A model generated the notes under the pieces. It was not told where the DNA came from. It did no database searches and was given only the letters and a program-made list of their open reading frames with translations. Shown here piece after piece: positions 44,404 through 55,199 of a stretch of 64,000 nucleotides of DNA. Within the stretch, counting starts at the first letter, position 1; each line of letters opens with the position of its first letter. Source of the stretch: Odontocerum albicorne (lineage: Eukaryota; Arthropoda; Insecta; Trichoptera; Odontoceridae); NCBI GenBank assembly GCA_949825065.1, contig OX463862.1, forward strand, positions 15,371,592-15,435,591. The letters run 5' to 3'. The translations under genes and the position numbers were made by a program.

Positions 44404-47327
44404 CAGTGGCGGCCGGTGGACCAAATAATTGGGGGTTCACCAGAGTAGGTATCCAAATACCAAATAATATAAAGAAAAAAAAAATTACATACCTATTTAT
44501 AGAGAAGTTCTATTCTCCGCTCTTTTTGTTTAGCGAAGACCTCAATGACCCTTTTGTTGAAATCAGGTATAGACTGAATTAGCTCTTTTTCGATGCTTAA
44601 TATTGATAAAGCATTCAGTCTGTCCTGGCTCATTGTATTTCTCAAAAATGATTTTATCCTTTTTAACGTAGAGAAACACCTTTCACTCTCAACAGAAGTC
44701 ATTGGAATAGTGCATACGAGTTTAATTAACTTTACAGTCTGAGAAAAATCTTCTAGTAAACCAGTATTATAAAAAAGTTGTAAAATAGACAAAGCGCCAT
44801 CAGCATTGGCAAAATCATCGCGAGCATAAATTGCACTGAGTTCACCTTTTAATTGAACTTTATTTAAAAAATCGTATGTTTTTACCGTCAAAACAAAATC
44901 ATGTTCGGGAAATTTTGACCTATACTCAGTAAATTTTTCGCAATAGAGTAATTTTGCGGCAGTTAAGTGATTGCTGAATGCAAAACGTTGTTTCATTTCA
45001 CACAAAATTGTATCGCAGACTTCTTTACAAATAACTGACTTTGAGGTTTTTATTCGTTTAGTCGGTGGTTCAAAAAAATTATCCGTGGAGTTCCGCACAT
45101 TTTGAACACATTTTTCAAACTCACTGATATTGTTACGAATCATAACGGGATCTAAATTCTTAAATTGCAATTGTTTAAATAAAATATCACAGTGTGGCAT
45201 AATTTTTTGGAAAAAACTCAACCAATAAAGAAATGTTTCATCTGTAAGATAGCGCAAAAGCATATCTGCTTGATTAATTGTCTGGTTATCATTATCGGAT
45301 GCCAAAATGGTTTCCATACACTCAATTAGAGATTCGCGATTCGTGCTAATAGTTTTAACTGTTCTGATGTTAAAATTCCACCTCGTTTGCGGAACTGATG
45401 GAATTTTGCGTTTTACTATTTCACTTAAAATGTCTGTACGTTTAGATGAACGCGAAAAAAACTTTGGAAATGTTTGTAAGTTCGAGAAAAACATCTTTAC
45501 TTCTCTATTTTGAGACACACTTTTTTCGACTATTAAATTTAGTTGATGAGCGTAACAGTGAACATAATGCGCATAAGGAAACATATTTTGAATTTTTGTC
45601 CGAACTCCTCCAATTTGACCGCTCATTACTGCAGCACCATCGTAACATTGAGCGATTAATTGCGTCTTAGATATATTTAAATACTCAAGTTCTTGAAATA
45701 GAGAATCGGATAATCCCACAGCGCAATGGGATTTTGGCGTTAAATACTTCCAAAATCGTTCGTGAATTTTGCCATTCCATTCATATCGAATGACCATAAC
45801 CATTTGCATAACTGTCGATACATCAGTTGTTTCATCCGCTTGGATTGCTACAAAATCGCATTTCGAAATTTGTAATTTTATTTCTTCGTAATAAACTTCC
45901 AAAATTGCATCCAATATGTCGTTTTGTATTGTCTTTGAAGTGCCCTTGAATAAAGAGTCGGATTCCATGTGTTGCTTCATCGATATGTCAAGTTCAGCCA
46001 CAAAGTCAATTAAACCACGATATATTCCTGGATTTAAGGAATCACTACTCTCATCATGGCCACGCATAGCTAGTTCAAACACACCGCAAAACTTCACACA
46101 ATCGATTAGTTTGGACAGAATGTATCGGTTTTTGTTAACGAGCTCGGTATGATATTTAATATGTGAACGATAGCCTGAATCCAATTGCATTCGGATATCA
46201 ACTTTTCCTTAACACATTTAGGCTTAAAACGTTTTTAAGATGAATTTGGCATGAATTATGTTTTTTGATCTTTTCTGAAAGGTGAGTTAAATCGTTAATG
46301 CCGCCAATTGTCCAAGCTGAATCAACATCATAAATAAGACACGGAAAACAAAATAAACTATTGAGTTTTTCACATCCACAGAGCCATGAAGCTTTATTAT
46401 ACATCCTCTTGTTAAAGGAACGAATAAATTTTTTAGCACCAGATTTACACTCTTGTTTTATCACAAGTTCGGGTCTAGGAGGGTCGTTTTTTTTATTGTC
46501 ACTTTGTTTTCAAAGCTTGACTTATTTTTTAAAATATTTTCCACAGTTATAATATTCATGTTTATTAATTTACGCAAACAAACACAATAAATAATCCAAA
46601 TTGTTACGTTTATCTTGCAAATGGCTCGTAATATTATATAGATAGGTAGAGAAAAGTTGTGCGCGACGAAACTGCAAAAATGTAATAAAACACAACTCAT
46701 GTTATACTTAAACTAAAGAAAGAAAGTCGCTACCTAATTAAGCAAAAACGTTTGTTAATTTGGAGACATATACTCGCAAAGACATATGTACTAAAAAGAC
46801 GCCCCAGTTTAAACGCTAGGAACAAATCATCCCTTCTATGCGGGACCCATATTTAAAAAAAAACTTTAAATTGATGTATTGTATTATTATCCCAGCCTAC
46901 TACCATATCGCGTCATTCGGGTGTTTCCGAGATCACCCGATATTTACCGAAGTTGATACGTGCGTGCACGAGAATGACTTGAAATTCCTATTCAAATATA
47001 GCTGTCTCATCTTTACTGTTCTCTCCTAATTTCAAAGCAAAATACTGTGATTTTGGGACGGAATCAAATGCGCACGGACGAGTTCTTCGTGTAATATTAC
47101 GCACACATGCTCGCAGATTGCGTCCAGATGCAAAACACATGTATACAACAAATAGCTCTAACAAATCCAGTTGTATATTGTGATGAGCCATGTCGACATA
47201 AATATATATTATTTTTCATAAATATTGTTATGATAATATACATTTTCGCTATACTTCTTTAGGTGTTTATTGTTATATAAATTCAGTAGTTCGACGCACG
47301 AGAGCACTTATGAGCCAGCCGCCACTG
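44404..47327 (-). mobile_element. hAT element (ZMYM1-like transposase) with perfect 8-bp TSD
   Basis: 2924 bp. The left end is cagtggcggccgg and the right end, read inward, is cagtggcggctgg. The 8-bp target duplication aatataat is perfect at 44396-44403 and 47328-47335, the signature of hAT insertion. The transposase on the minus strand is nearly full length. The perfect duplication and long frame point to a recent insertion. Confidence 0.95.
44493..46559 (-). pseudogene. hAT transposase, ZMYM1/TTF-finger type, two frameshifts
   Basis: The likely start MNIITVENILKNKSSF is at 46559. A shift in an A-run near 46485 leads to RPELVIKQECKSGAKKF and a TTF-type zinc-finger region (CGCEKLNSLFCFPC, near 46370-46320). 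A second one-base shift near 46200 leads into a 565-codon frame (46190-44493). It carries RYILSKLIDCVKF, RGHDES, the acidic catalytic motif ADETTDVS (about residue 118 of that frame), CYDGAAVMSG, and the C-terminal hAT dimerisation motif SVESERCFSTLKRIKSFLRN. Both shifts are single-base, so decay is slight. Proteins of this type also exist as domesticated host genes, but the ends and TSD show a transposon here. Confidence 0.93.
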
Positions 47328-47356
47328 AATATAATGCATACCATACGAAGAGAAAA

Positions 47357-47401
47357 TAGACTTCTATACGTCCCGGTCGAAGCGGGACGTATGGAAGTCT
47401 A
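47357..47401. repeat. 19-bp stem, 7-nt loop hairpin
   Basis: tagacttctatacgtcccg, loop gtcgaag, then cgggacgtatggaagtcta: one mismatch (which still pairs as a G-U wobble in RNA). It lies 22 bp right of the hAT target duplication. No T-run follows and this is a eukaryote, so it is not a bacterial-type terminator. Confidence 0.85.
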
Positions 47402-47909
47402 ACTATAAAAGACACATTTTCGTCTTCATCATTAGCGTGTTCCTAAAAGAAGCCTCTTCCCACAGGTCTCATTGTTCTAGTCGCCTTTGTTTCTAATCGC
47501 ATGCAAATCTACTGTCATCTCTTGTCTTTCCTATTGAAGGTAACGAACGGTACATCCGTTACATCGTCCCCATTTTAATGCCTTATCATTTGAATGGCGG
47601 CGTGAATACTGGTAGATGACGAGTTCGTTTTATTTACTGTTTGACTTGGAAATTAATTGTAACATTTATGTCAGATCTGTTGGGTTGCGAGGCAAGGGAA
47701 ATACGACTTAAATTTTATTTTATTTTAAATCAATGGTCAAATGACAATTTTGATACAAAGATTGAAAAAAAAAACAACATTGACTTATAAGCAGTGTTGT
47801 ACAATAGAAATACACAGTGCAATTAGAACAACATAACAAAGCAAATCCATACATACAATTCAATCAATTCATCCCGGCAAGAACAACTTCTTAACTTGAC
47901 TCCTGTTAC

Positions 47910-48283
47910 TGCCCTCATAAGCAAAAACGCAGCTAATGGCAAAAGTTAAGTTTTGAGAAAACTTGACTATCATGTTTTTCATTGCTGCTTAAAAATGTCG
48001 TGATTCGTAAACAAAAAAAGCAGTAAAATGTGATTCATAAGCAAAAACGCAGCAAGCGCATAGGCACCTGCTGTCTTTTTGCTTATGAATCACATTTACT
48101 GCTTAGAAAAACCTAGCATTTTGTAAAATTAAAGAAGACATTATGTCGATTTTTGTATTGAAATAAATGGTTTTCTGTATTTTTTTATGGATTATGGTTC
48201 AGAATTTGATATGGGGTATTGCCTCATACTTAGTTAAATTTCTGTTTTTTTTTCCGTTAGCTGCGTTTTTGCTTATGAGGGCA
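47910..48283. mobile_element. MITE with perfect 27-bp inverted repeats and an internal hairpin
   Basis: tgccctcataagcaaaaacg + cagctaa at 47910-47936 is the exact complement of 48257-48283. An inner inverted pair (48018-48047 and 48076-48104) repeats the motif attcataagcaaaaa. There is no ORF. The target duplication is not obvious, so the superfamily is unknown. Confidence 0.88.
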
Positions 48284-48482
48284 ATGTAAGTAGCCAATGT
48301 AGCGTGAAAATCTATACAATGCTCATATTGATAACCCAATCTGTGAAGTCTTGTTATGCAAGAGTTGTACAATTAGTTTGTTGTAACCACTTCATTATGG
48401 AACAGCACATTTTGCAGAGTGGGCCTACAAGGAACGTGTAGTATGACAAGCTGACTTAGTTCCTTTATCTTCATTTTTTCTT

Positions 48483-49304
48483 AAGGGCTGTAGTGAATTG
48501 CTTTCTGCACCTCTTGCTTACATATTTAATCTTGTCTTCCGAGTCCATACTTTTCCAAGTGAATGGAAAAAGACTCGAGTTATTCCCATATTTAAAAATG
48601 GTTCTAAGGACGATATAACCAACTACAGGCCTATCGCCATACTTTCTTCAATAGCTAAGCTCCTAGAAATGTTTATGGATCGCACACTAAGGTCGTTAGT
48701 GGACCCATATATAATTGATGAGCAGCATGGCTTCAGAAGAGGCAGATCTACTGAATCCAATCTGATGGTCTTCACCGACTATGTTTCAAGGGCTGTAGAT
48801 AGTGGCAATCAGATTGATTGTTCGTATCATGACTTTGCAAAAGCTTTTGATCGCGTCAATCACAAAAAAATATTAGAAAAAATGAGTGAACTTGGGATCC
48901 CAGGTAACTTACTAAGGCTACTGTCAGATTATCTTACATATAGAAAACAATTTGTTTCACATGGAATCTACAACTCCGATTACTTCACTGCCTACTCAGG
49001 TGTTCCGCAGGGGTCTAATCTTGGACCTACCTTATTTCTTATTTTTATTAATGATATAGGTAGAGTTATAAAAAAATCCACGTTTCTTCTATTTGCTGAT
49101 GACCTCAAAATCTTTCAAAAAATTCGTTCTTATACCGACTGCTTAGACCTACAGGCAGATCTCAACAACGTTTGTGAGTGGAGCCACAATAATAAATTAT
49201 ATTTCAACGCATCAAAGTGCAAAATTATGTCGTATCATCGCTCACACGTCTTGAAATTCCATAGATATACACTAGAATCTATACCTATTCCCATTACCCA
49301 GTAA
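48483..49304 (+). pseudogene. LINE reverse transcriptase domain
   Basis: Open for 274 codons with no stop. It has the RT motifs in order: NYRPIAILSSIAKLLE, QHGFRRGRSTESNL, HDFAKAFDRVNH (motif A, catalytic Asp), SGVPQGSNLGPTLFLIFIND (motif B), LLFADDLKIF (motif C with the FADD catalytic pair), then LQADLNNVCEWS and KLYFNASKCKIMSY. The N-terminal endonuclease is absent, and the end is lost at the 49304 stop, so it is a fragment. The RT core itself looks intact. Confidence 0.93.
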
Positions 49305-49336
49305 TTGTTATAACCATTACCCAGTAATTGGCACTT

Positions 49337-49867
49337 ATCTGCAATTGGTGCTCAAAACGTTGTTTAATTCATTGATCCGTAGCAAACTAGAAAGCAATGC
49401 TTGCATTTGGAGCCCGGTGGGGGCGCAGAACTCGCTCATGGTGGAGAAAGTACAAAAAAAAATATCTACGATATCTCTACATGAGTGAGTTTGGTGTCTA
49501 TCCGTGGCTATATCCTACGCAGTTTCTGCTGGGCATGCTCGGGTATAACTCCTTGAGCGTAAGAAGAGATCTGCGTCTCTTGGTATACGTTGTCAAACTC
49601 GTTCGAGGAGTTGTGAGCTGTCCAGCATTACTACAAAGATTAGCGTTAAATGTTCCTAACAATTACACTAGACTGCGCCGGCAGGAACTGTTCTCAATAA
49701 CATACGCAAGAACGGGTCTTCCAGCCGCTATGCCTGTTGGAAGGGCCTTAACTCTTCTTAACGGGACTGCTTCGGATATTGACATATTTCATATCACATT
49801 ACCAAAAGCAAAAGTAAATTTTCTTCTTAGATTAAGCGCGTTAGAAAGCACTCATCAACAAACTTAA
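49337..49867 (+). pseudogene. LINE C-terminal domain
   Basis: From 49346 the sequence matches copy 2: TLFNSLIRSKLESNACIWSP in one frame, then after a one-base change in the A-run near 49460 YLRYLYMSEFGVYPWLYPTQ, LGYNSLSVRRDLRLLVYVVK, and a terminal SDIDIFHITLPKAKVNFLLR with TAA at about 49865. No catalytic function is known for this domain. Confidence 0.88.
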
Positions 49868-50059
49868 GTGACTGAATATATATGTAACATACGTTTGTGT
49901 GTAAATACTCGTTTGTATACATATGCATTATTTTTTATTTTATATAATTTTTAAAAATTTTTTTTCCCTGTAATTTTTCTTCTTTTTTAATGTCTTGTAT
50001 TTTTCAATGTAATTGGGCTAAGCCTGTTTTGAAAAAATAAATAAATCTTTTGAAGATAG

Positions 50060-51199
50060 TCTTTTTTGGTTGCCTGTAAGAGGCATATATTTAGACTAGA
50101 GAGCTTGCAGTTCAGTATATGACCAAAAAGCAGATAAGCACATGTGTAGTAGATGTTTCAAGTGGCATAGAAAGTGAAAATTTAAGAACGTTCACTACGA
50201 AGAACTCTGTAATGCAAAAATATATCTCAGAGGTCAACATTTCAATTTCAAACATGTATTTTAAAAAGATTTCAATAATTTTGAAATTAACGTTGACGAA
50301 TGGAGTCTCTTATTCAAGAACATCGAACGTGGAGAGAGTTATTCCAGATGGAAAAGCTTCTGATAGATTATTTAAACATTACCACTCCAATTTCAAGTCA
50401 GCATATCTCAGATAAGATACAGCACGGAAACTTTACCTTTTTGGGCATTTTGTATAACATAAATAAACAACAGTGAAGAAACAGAACACCCTTTTCACAT
50501 TGCCTGCAATCTGATGCATGTTGTGTGTCGGTATGGTATTCCAATGCGGAAGTGGGTCTATGTAAACGGAGAGCGTGGGCGAGGCAAAGTGCAGTCTGTA
50601 TGCACGACTATGCACATACAATACAATGTATGCATACGCACGTATCCATTCGTCATCCCTGCGTGCGCTGTTGCGTATCATGCGGCACATGGCGTCCGTG
50701 GTGCGTTCGGGCGGTAAATCTTGAAAATTTCAAGTTTATTACAGCAGGGACAATCTCGAATGTTGGATGGCGGTCAACGACCTATCTCGATTATTTTAAA
50801 TAATGCCATTGTTTCATCTCTAAGAGTCTTAAAGCTGATGTGTTGAGCACGATGAAGAAGAGTTTGCAAGATTTATCAGATGTGCACCATCCTTATTCAC
50901 GTTATATTATATAGGATTGATTAAATATTATACATCACTAGAATATCCTTTAATCCTAATTTTCCTTTGATTCTCTTCCTTATCCTTGAACCAACTCCTT
51001 TCCTCTAGTTCTACAATACCATAATTGATCGATTATTTATTTATTTGTTTTTTTTTTACTTTAATTTATACTAATATGTACGAGTATATTGATTTTTTTT
51101 AAAAGTCTGCCACGGATTTAACAGTTGAATGAATCTAGATGCGCTGGTTGGTTGAAAGAAATTGCTGTATAGCAATAAGTCAAGAACACAAAATAATTA
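50060..51199. other. No gene recognised; purine/pyrimidine-rich island at 50500-50720
   Basis: 50500-50720 is noticeably richer in C+G and alternating purine-pyrimidine steps (gcatacgcacgtatcc, tgcgtgcgctgttgcgta). Frames on both strands up to 98 codons overlap, and none resembles a known family. It could be a promoter-like stretch. Confidence 0.35.
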
Positions 51200-51520
51200 A
51201 AATAAATTAATAAATAACAAGATCACTCTGAGATGGTTTGGGTGCGTGTATAGAATGGTTAAAGAAAGATTAACAAAATAAATATACAGTGCAAATGTGA
51301 ATGGAAGGCGTGTTATAGAAAGACCAAGGAAAGTATGTTTGGATCAAGTGTATGATATTTTGAAAGAAGGATATGTAAAAAGTCATAAAAATCGTAGTAG
51401 CTGTATGAGAAGGTGTATGGGTATACAAGAGGCCAAAAATATGTCTTGCGATATAAAAGTGAAGTTCTCTCCTCTCCGCCTATCCCGACAGAGAGACGAC
51501 GTGATGTTATGTATGTATAT
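51200..51520 (+). mobile_element. RTE-like LINE 3' fragment, clearest copy
   Basis: The frame begins LRWFGCVYRM (the W-F-G-x-V-x-R-M motif), has a stop, then VNGRRVIERPRKVCLDQVYD, ILKEGYVKSHKNRSSCMRRC and EAKN. It ends in a cctatcccgacagagagacg block and gatgttatgtatgtat. It serves as the reference for the other tails in this window. Confidence 0.75.
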
Positions 51521-51599
51521 TTATTTCATCTCTAGAAATAAAGGATACACTTTAGAATTGATTAGTTTAGTAATTTGGATTTTTTTATTGTATTGTATT

Positions 51600-51720
51600 A
51601 CCATCTCATTGTATACAGTACAACCTAGCGGGTTTATTGCCATGTGGCAATCTTTTCCAACGATTCAGAAGGATGTGAATGAGGCCTTTGCTGAAAACTA
51701 GACTGGAACCCTTTTTAAAC
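51600..51720 (-). mobile_element. tRNA-SINE body (minus)
   Basis: The minus strand reads gggttccagtctagttttca, ggcctcattcacatccttct, ttggaaaagattgccacatg and gcaataaacccgctaggttg: the family body in reverse orientation to its neighbour at 51735. Confidence 0.6.
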
Positions 51721-51734
51721 AAACAAATCCCTCC

Positions 51735-51935
51735 GACGACTTGCTTTGCCTAGTAGGTAAGACGCCTGATTCAGGGGTTGTGGGTTCGATTCTCGTTGGA
51801 ACTCTCTTTAAAAAAAAGGATTCCAGCCTTGTTTTCACTTACCGGCCTCTTTAACATATTTCTGGTTGGTTGGAAGAGGCTGTAACGTGGCATTAAGCTC
51901 GCCAGGTTATGCTGTATTCAATGAAATTTAGTCCT
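51735..51935 (+). mobile_element. tRNA-derived SINE, best copy
   Basis: A box tagtaggtaagacgcctg, B box gggttcgattctcgttggaa, a short A-run, then attccagccttgttttcact, ggcctctttaacatatttct, ggttggttggaagagg and cattaagctcgccagg. It shows the complete head-to-body order. Adjacent to a minus copy at 51600. Confidence 0.7.
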
Positions 51936-52094
51936 AGTTTAAGTTCGAGCGCTGCGAATACTTATCAGATTCCCAGTAGAGTTGGTAAACCCAAATATTT
52001 CGACAGAATGTTTCAGGTAGCGGGATCTCTTCGCGTGTAACAGTCTTCTGTCTTCCCTGATACAAATCTTCTGTGTTCCCTGATACAAAATAAA

Positions 52095-52345
52095 CCACAT
52101 TCTCTAAATCTTCTTCTTCAGTTTCAATCCTAGGGATTGGTTAGCAGCAAAGCTCTGCATCTCCTCTTCCACTCCGCTCGGTCTTCAGCGATCCTCTTGA
52201 GCTCTGTATAGGAGGTGCAGTCCATATCTTGGAATATTTGCTCCAGATACTCTCGGCGACGATGCCCTCTGCCAATCGATCCCTCAATCATTCCCTCCAG
52301 TATATTTTGCAGGAGATTTAAATGTCGCCAAATAGAACACATTCT
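52095..52345 (-). mobile_element. LINE RT C-terminal fragment
   Basis: The minus strand reads NILEGMIEGSIGRGHRRREY, LEQIFQDMDCTSYTELKRIA, EDRAEWKRR. This is the G-K-x-x-G-x-R-x-R-G-R...YLxQI..D..C.SYxExKRxAEDRxxW end found in many insect LINEs. Broken beyond this segment. Confidence 0.8.
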
Positions 52346-52674
52346 CCAAATATAACATTATAATATTTTAGACTTGAAAATTGACTTGTCTTTTCTACAT
52401 CTTCTATAAGTTTATCTAGTTAAAACCTTTTATAGGATGGTCAGAACAAAGTGGTATATAAATATACCACCCATTATAAAGCATGTATTTCATACATATT
52501 TGTTCCTAAAATGCTCCTTATAGCTTAAAAACATTTTCCTTTACGCCAGTGGTAAGGTAAACTACCATCCAGCATGAAGTTGCCATCAATCGCCTAGTAA
52601 ATAGTCTGTGTAATTAAGGAAAATAATTACGAAGGTTTGGTAGCTGTAACGAAAAATTTAAAAAGTGTCCTATA

Positions 52675-52790
52675 AAGGTTTAAACATCGCTCTTGAAATG
52701 ATCCTAATGGTTGGGAAACAGCGCTGTATCATACAATATTTAAAAAATACTACATCCCCGGATAGGCACCTTACCACCCAGGTTATGAAG
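52675..52790. repeat. Interspersed repeat fragment (family R-13k)
   Basis: gctcttgaaatgatcctaat, ggttgggaaacagcgctgta, then atttaaaaaatactacatcc; shared with 26640 and 13010. Confidence 0.5.
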
Positions 52791-53369
52791 GTCTGAACTT
52801 AAATCTTGGATTGGAAATTCTATCCGACTGTCGTCTCTGCCTACCCCGATATTTATGAATTCGGATTAGATTCCGATCGTTCGTCCGTATGTATGATAAC
52901 GGTTAACCATTCGTCTACGAGGGATGATTGAGACGCAGCGTTTCCTCTAAGTGTCGGAATGTCCTCGATCTGCACAGGCATCGCACCTCTAAGATGGTCC
53001 CGAGGGCCTTGTCTTAGATTGACTGCTCGCACTGTCTCTTCCTCTCCAGTTTTTGATCAGTTGGTATCAAGGACCACTTCTGGAGCATCTCTTCACTTTT
53101 GACGGTCTGACCAAAGAGACTCCTAGTCGTCAGCATCCGTTTCAAATTCTTTGAGGTATCTTTTACGTACATACGTCTTTAAAACGGATACTAACTTCCG
53201 GGGAATATTTTTGATAACTATGTTATGTGATATAATGCAAAAGAAATCTCCACTCATTAAATATTTTCTTGAGGTCAATAGTTCACACACATTTCCAAAG
53301 AAACATTACACTATAGTAGTTGGACTTATCAGGTATGTAAATATGAAATCGGAATTTGCTCATAGATGG
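52791..53369. other. No gene recognised
   Basis: A mixed-composition stretch without supported coding features. A frame at 53151-53417 is judged to be chance. Confidence 0.4.
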
Positions 53370-53379
53370 AATTTGCTCA

Positions 53380-53450
53380 CAGTGACGCAGTTTGACAGTC
53401 ACTACATTGACAACTAGAGTCAATGTAGTGACTGTCAAACCGCGTCACTG
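53380..53450. repeat. 71-bp palindrome (32-bp arms, 7-nt loop)
   Basis: Left arm 53380-53411 (cagtgacgcagtttgacagt...) and right arm 53419-53450 (...gtcaaaccgcgtcactg) differ at one base. The loop is aactaga. It directly precedes the mariner remnant and may be that element's duplicated terminus. Confidence 0.93.
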
Positions 53451-53770
53451 GCACCTTTTTCTTGTGTTTACATTTGTCAAAGACTTTTAACTCATAACAA
53501 TACGAGTTTAATGCGGTGAGCATGCTCTTGGTATGGAGCATGCTCACCAGACTTGACTCCATCCGATGACTACTTATTTGCATCGATGGGATACGCACTT
53601 GTTGAGCAGCGCTTCACTTCTTACAAAAATGTACGAAAATGGCTCGATGATTGGTTTGCCTCAAAAGAGCAACAGTTTTTTTGGCGTGGCATCCACAAAT
53701 TGCCAGAGAGATGGTGAAAATGTGTAGCTAGCTTTGAATAAAACATTTTTTGCCATTTTCACACAATTAT
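53451..53770 (+). pseudogene. mariner transposase C-terminal remnant (third lineage)
   Basis: From 53541 one frame reads CSPDLTPSDDYLFASMGYAL, EQRFTSYKNVRKWLDDWFAS, then FFWRGIHKLPERW, a TGA, KCVAS and TAA at 53739-53741. PDLTPSD holds the third catalytic Asp. The first two-thirds of the gene is lost. Only this tail plus the 53380-53450 palindrome is left. Confidence 0.85.
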
Positions 53771-54219
53771 GTATTTTCTATAAAAAATCCGGTTTGATAT
53801 TTACAGACCTGATATTTCTATCAAAATTACAGAAAACTTTCGAAGGGAAGACGAACTATATTTTATTTGTAATATTTTTTTTAAGTTATGGCAATACTGC
53901 AGCAGGCTCAGCAAGGCTGGGCGAGAGACCTTTCAACGGCACATTATATGGATATCTGCAGAAATGCATGCGATCCGTGGCCGGCGCCATTTCCCATTTC
54001 AGCACCGTATGGCAGCCTAAAGTGATTGACGATGATCGTAAAATCAATGCGTCAAATTATATCACGCTTGCGTGCCTTTGCACATCTGAAGCACTGGCGC
54101 AATATTTCTCAAAGTAATTACGGCTGACCAACCACAACTTTAGTGTTACATTTGATATAGTGTCTGGCCGTTACAACCAGGATAGAGATTAATATTGTAT
54201 ATAGAACTTCTCAGGTTGA

Positions 54220-54530
54220 ATAAATGCTGTTGAAATGCGTCTTGTGAGAAGAGTGACAATATACAACGGGCAGAATGAGCTGATAAGTTGTGTGAAGAAT
54301 GTGAACTTAAGGCCACAAGTTGAAGAAGACTGAGATGATTTGAGGTGTAGAATTAAATAAAAACTAACAAAACAAATATATATATAGTGCAAATGTGAGT
54401 GGAAAGTATGGTAGAGGACAAGTCAATGATATTTTGAAAGAAGTAAACGTAAAGTCAGATAAGTATGAGATGGTGTATGGATGTAGAAAAGATATGTGTC
54501 TAGATAGGAAAGTTTGGCGTTTTCCGTGAT
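54220..54530 (+). mobile_element. RTE-like LINE 3' fragment
   Basis: gtgcaaatgtgagtggaaag, ggacaagtcaatgatatttt, then gtatgagatggtgtatggat and gtctagataggaaagtttgg. An internal deletion removes the Gly-Arg-Pro segment. Confidence 0.6.
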
Positions 54531-54769
54531 GTTTGTGTAATTGCGTAACTAACATATTGTTTTGAGGTCAAAACAGCTGTTGAAATAAATATTTAAATAT
54601 TCGAGAGTGTTCTGCAAAATGGTCGCATTATTTGGGAAATTTTATGCGATTTTTAGATTATGAGATGCTCTGTGTATATATTTAGTTATAGAAAATGATT
54701 TGCTACTTTTAATCTCATTAAATATTATGTTGTTTATAGTTAAGGCATTAACGTTGTGGAGGTTTAAAG

Positions 54770-54935
54770 ACATTGTAATTTATTTTTATCAAACACTGTT
54801 TATTCCACTTTTTTGTAACGGTATAACCCTACCGGTTTCAAGTCTTTCACCTCATCTTCAGGGGAGCGCAATCAAGACAAAACCGTTACAAAAAAAGTGG
54901 AATAAACAGTGTTTGATAAAAATAAATTACAATGT
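54770..54935. mobile_element. Palindromic repeat element, copy 2
   Basis: Arms 54770-54822 and 54882-54935 are complementary except for one base in a T-run. They contain atcaaacactgtttattcca and gtaacggt. The centre reads ataaccctaccggtttcaag, tctttcacctcatcttcagg, ggagcgcaatcaagaca. Arms and centre match the 19411 copy. Confidence 0.88.
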
Positions 54936-55199
54936 CATTAAATATTTACACGATTTTACTTCAACAACACATATCTATTCTATACTTTAACATACGAGTA
55001 CTAGTATAACACACAATTACAACGAGAAGTCCGGATCCTCTCGGATTCTTTAATACTTTTTGACATTTCGAACAGATTTTGAAATTCTTGTAGTATAAGT
55101 CAAAGAAAATAAGAAAAAAATGTATTAAGGGTGGGTGGGTGGTTGGTTTTCGATTAAATCAAATCTTTCAATTCATATATATCAAAGAAGAGGAAGGAA

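Larger units (their letters stand above)
48483..50045 (+). mobile_element. Jockey/CR1-like LINE, 5'-truncated copy 1 with internal deletion
   Basis: The RT domain (48483-49304) and C-terminal domain (49337-49867) are separated by a short non-matching stretch with the duplicated phrase ccattacccagtaattg (about 49292 and 49315), which replaces the region between them. The 3' UTR ends tttttcaatgtaattgggct, aagcctgttttgaa and AATAAATAAA near 50045. The endonuclease and ORF1 are missing. Confidence 0.92.

Noticed and set aside
45307..46152. Plus-strand ORFs of 68-78 codons
   Set aside because: Shadows of the hAT transposase on the other strand.
47357..47401. Rho-independent terminator
   Set aside because: Eukaryotic context and no T-run after the stem.
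50500..50720. Host gene or CpG-island promoter
   Set aside because: Composition differs from the neighbours but no splice sites, domain or core promoter could be seen.
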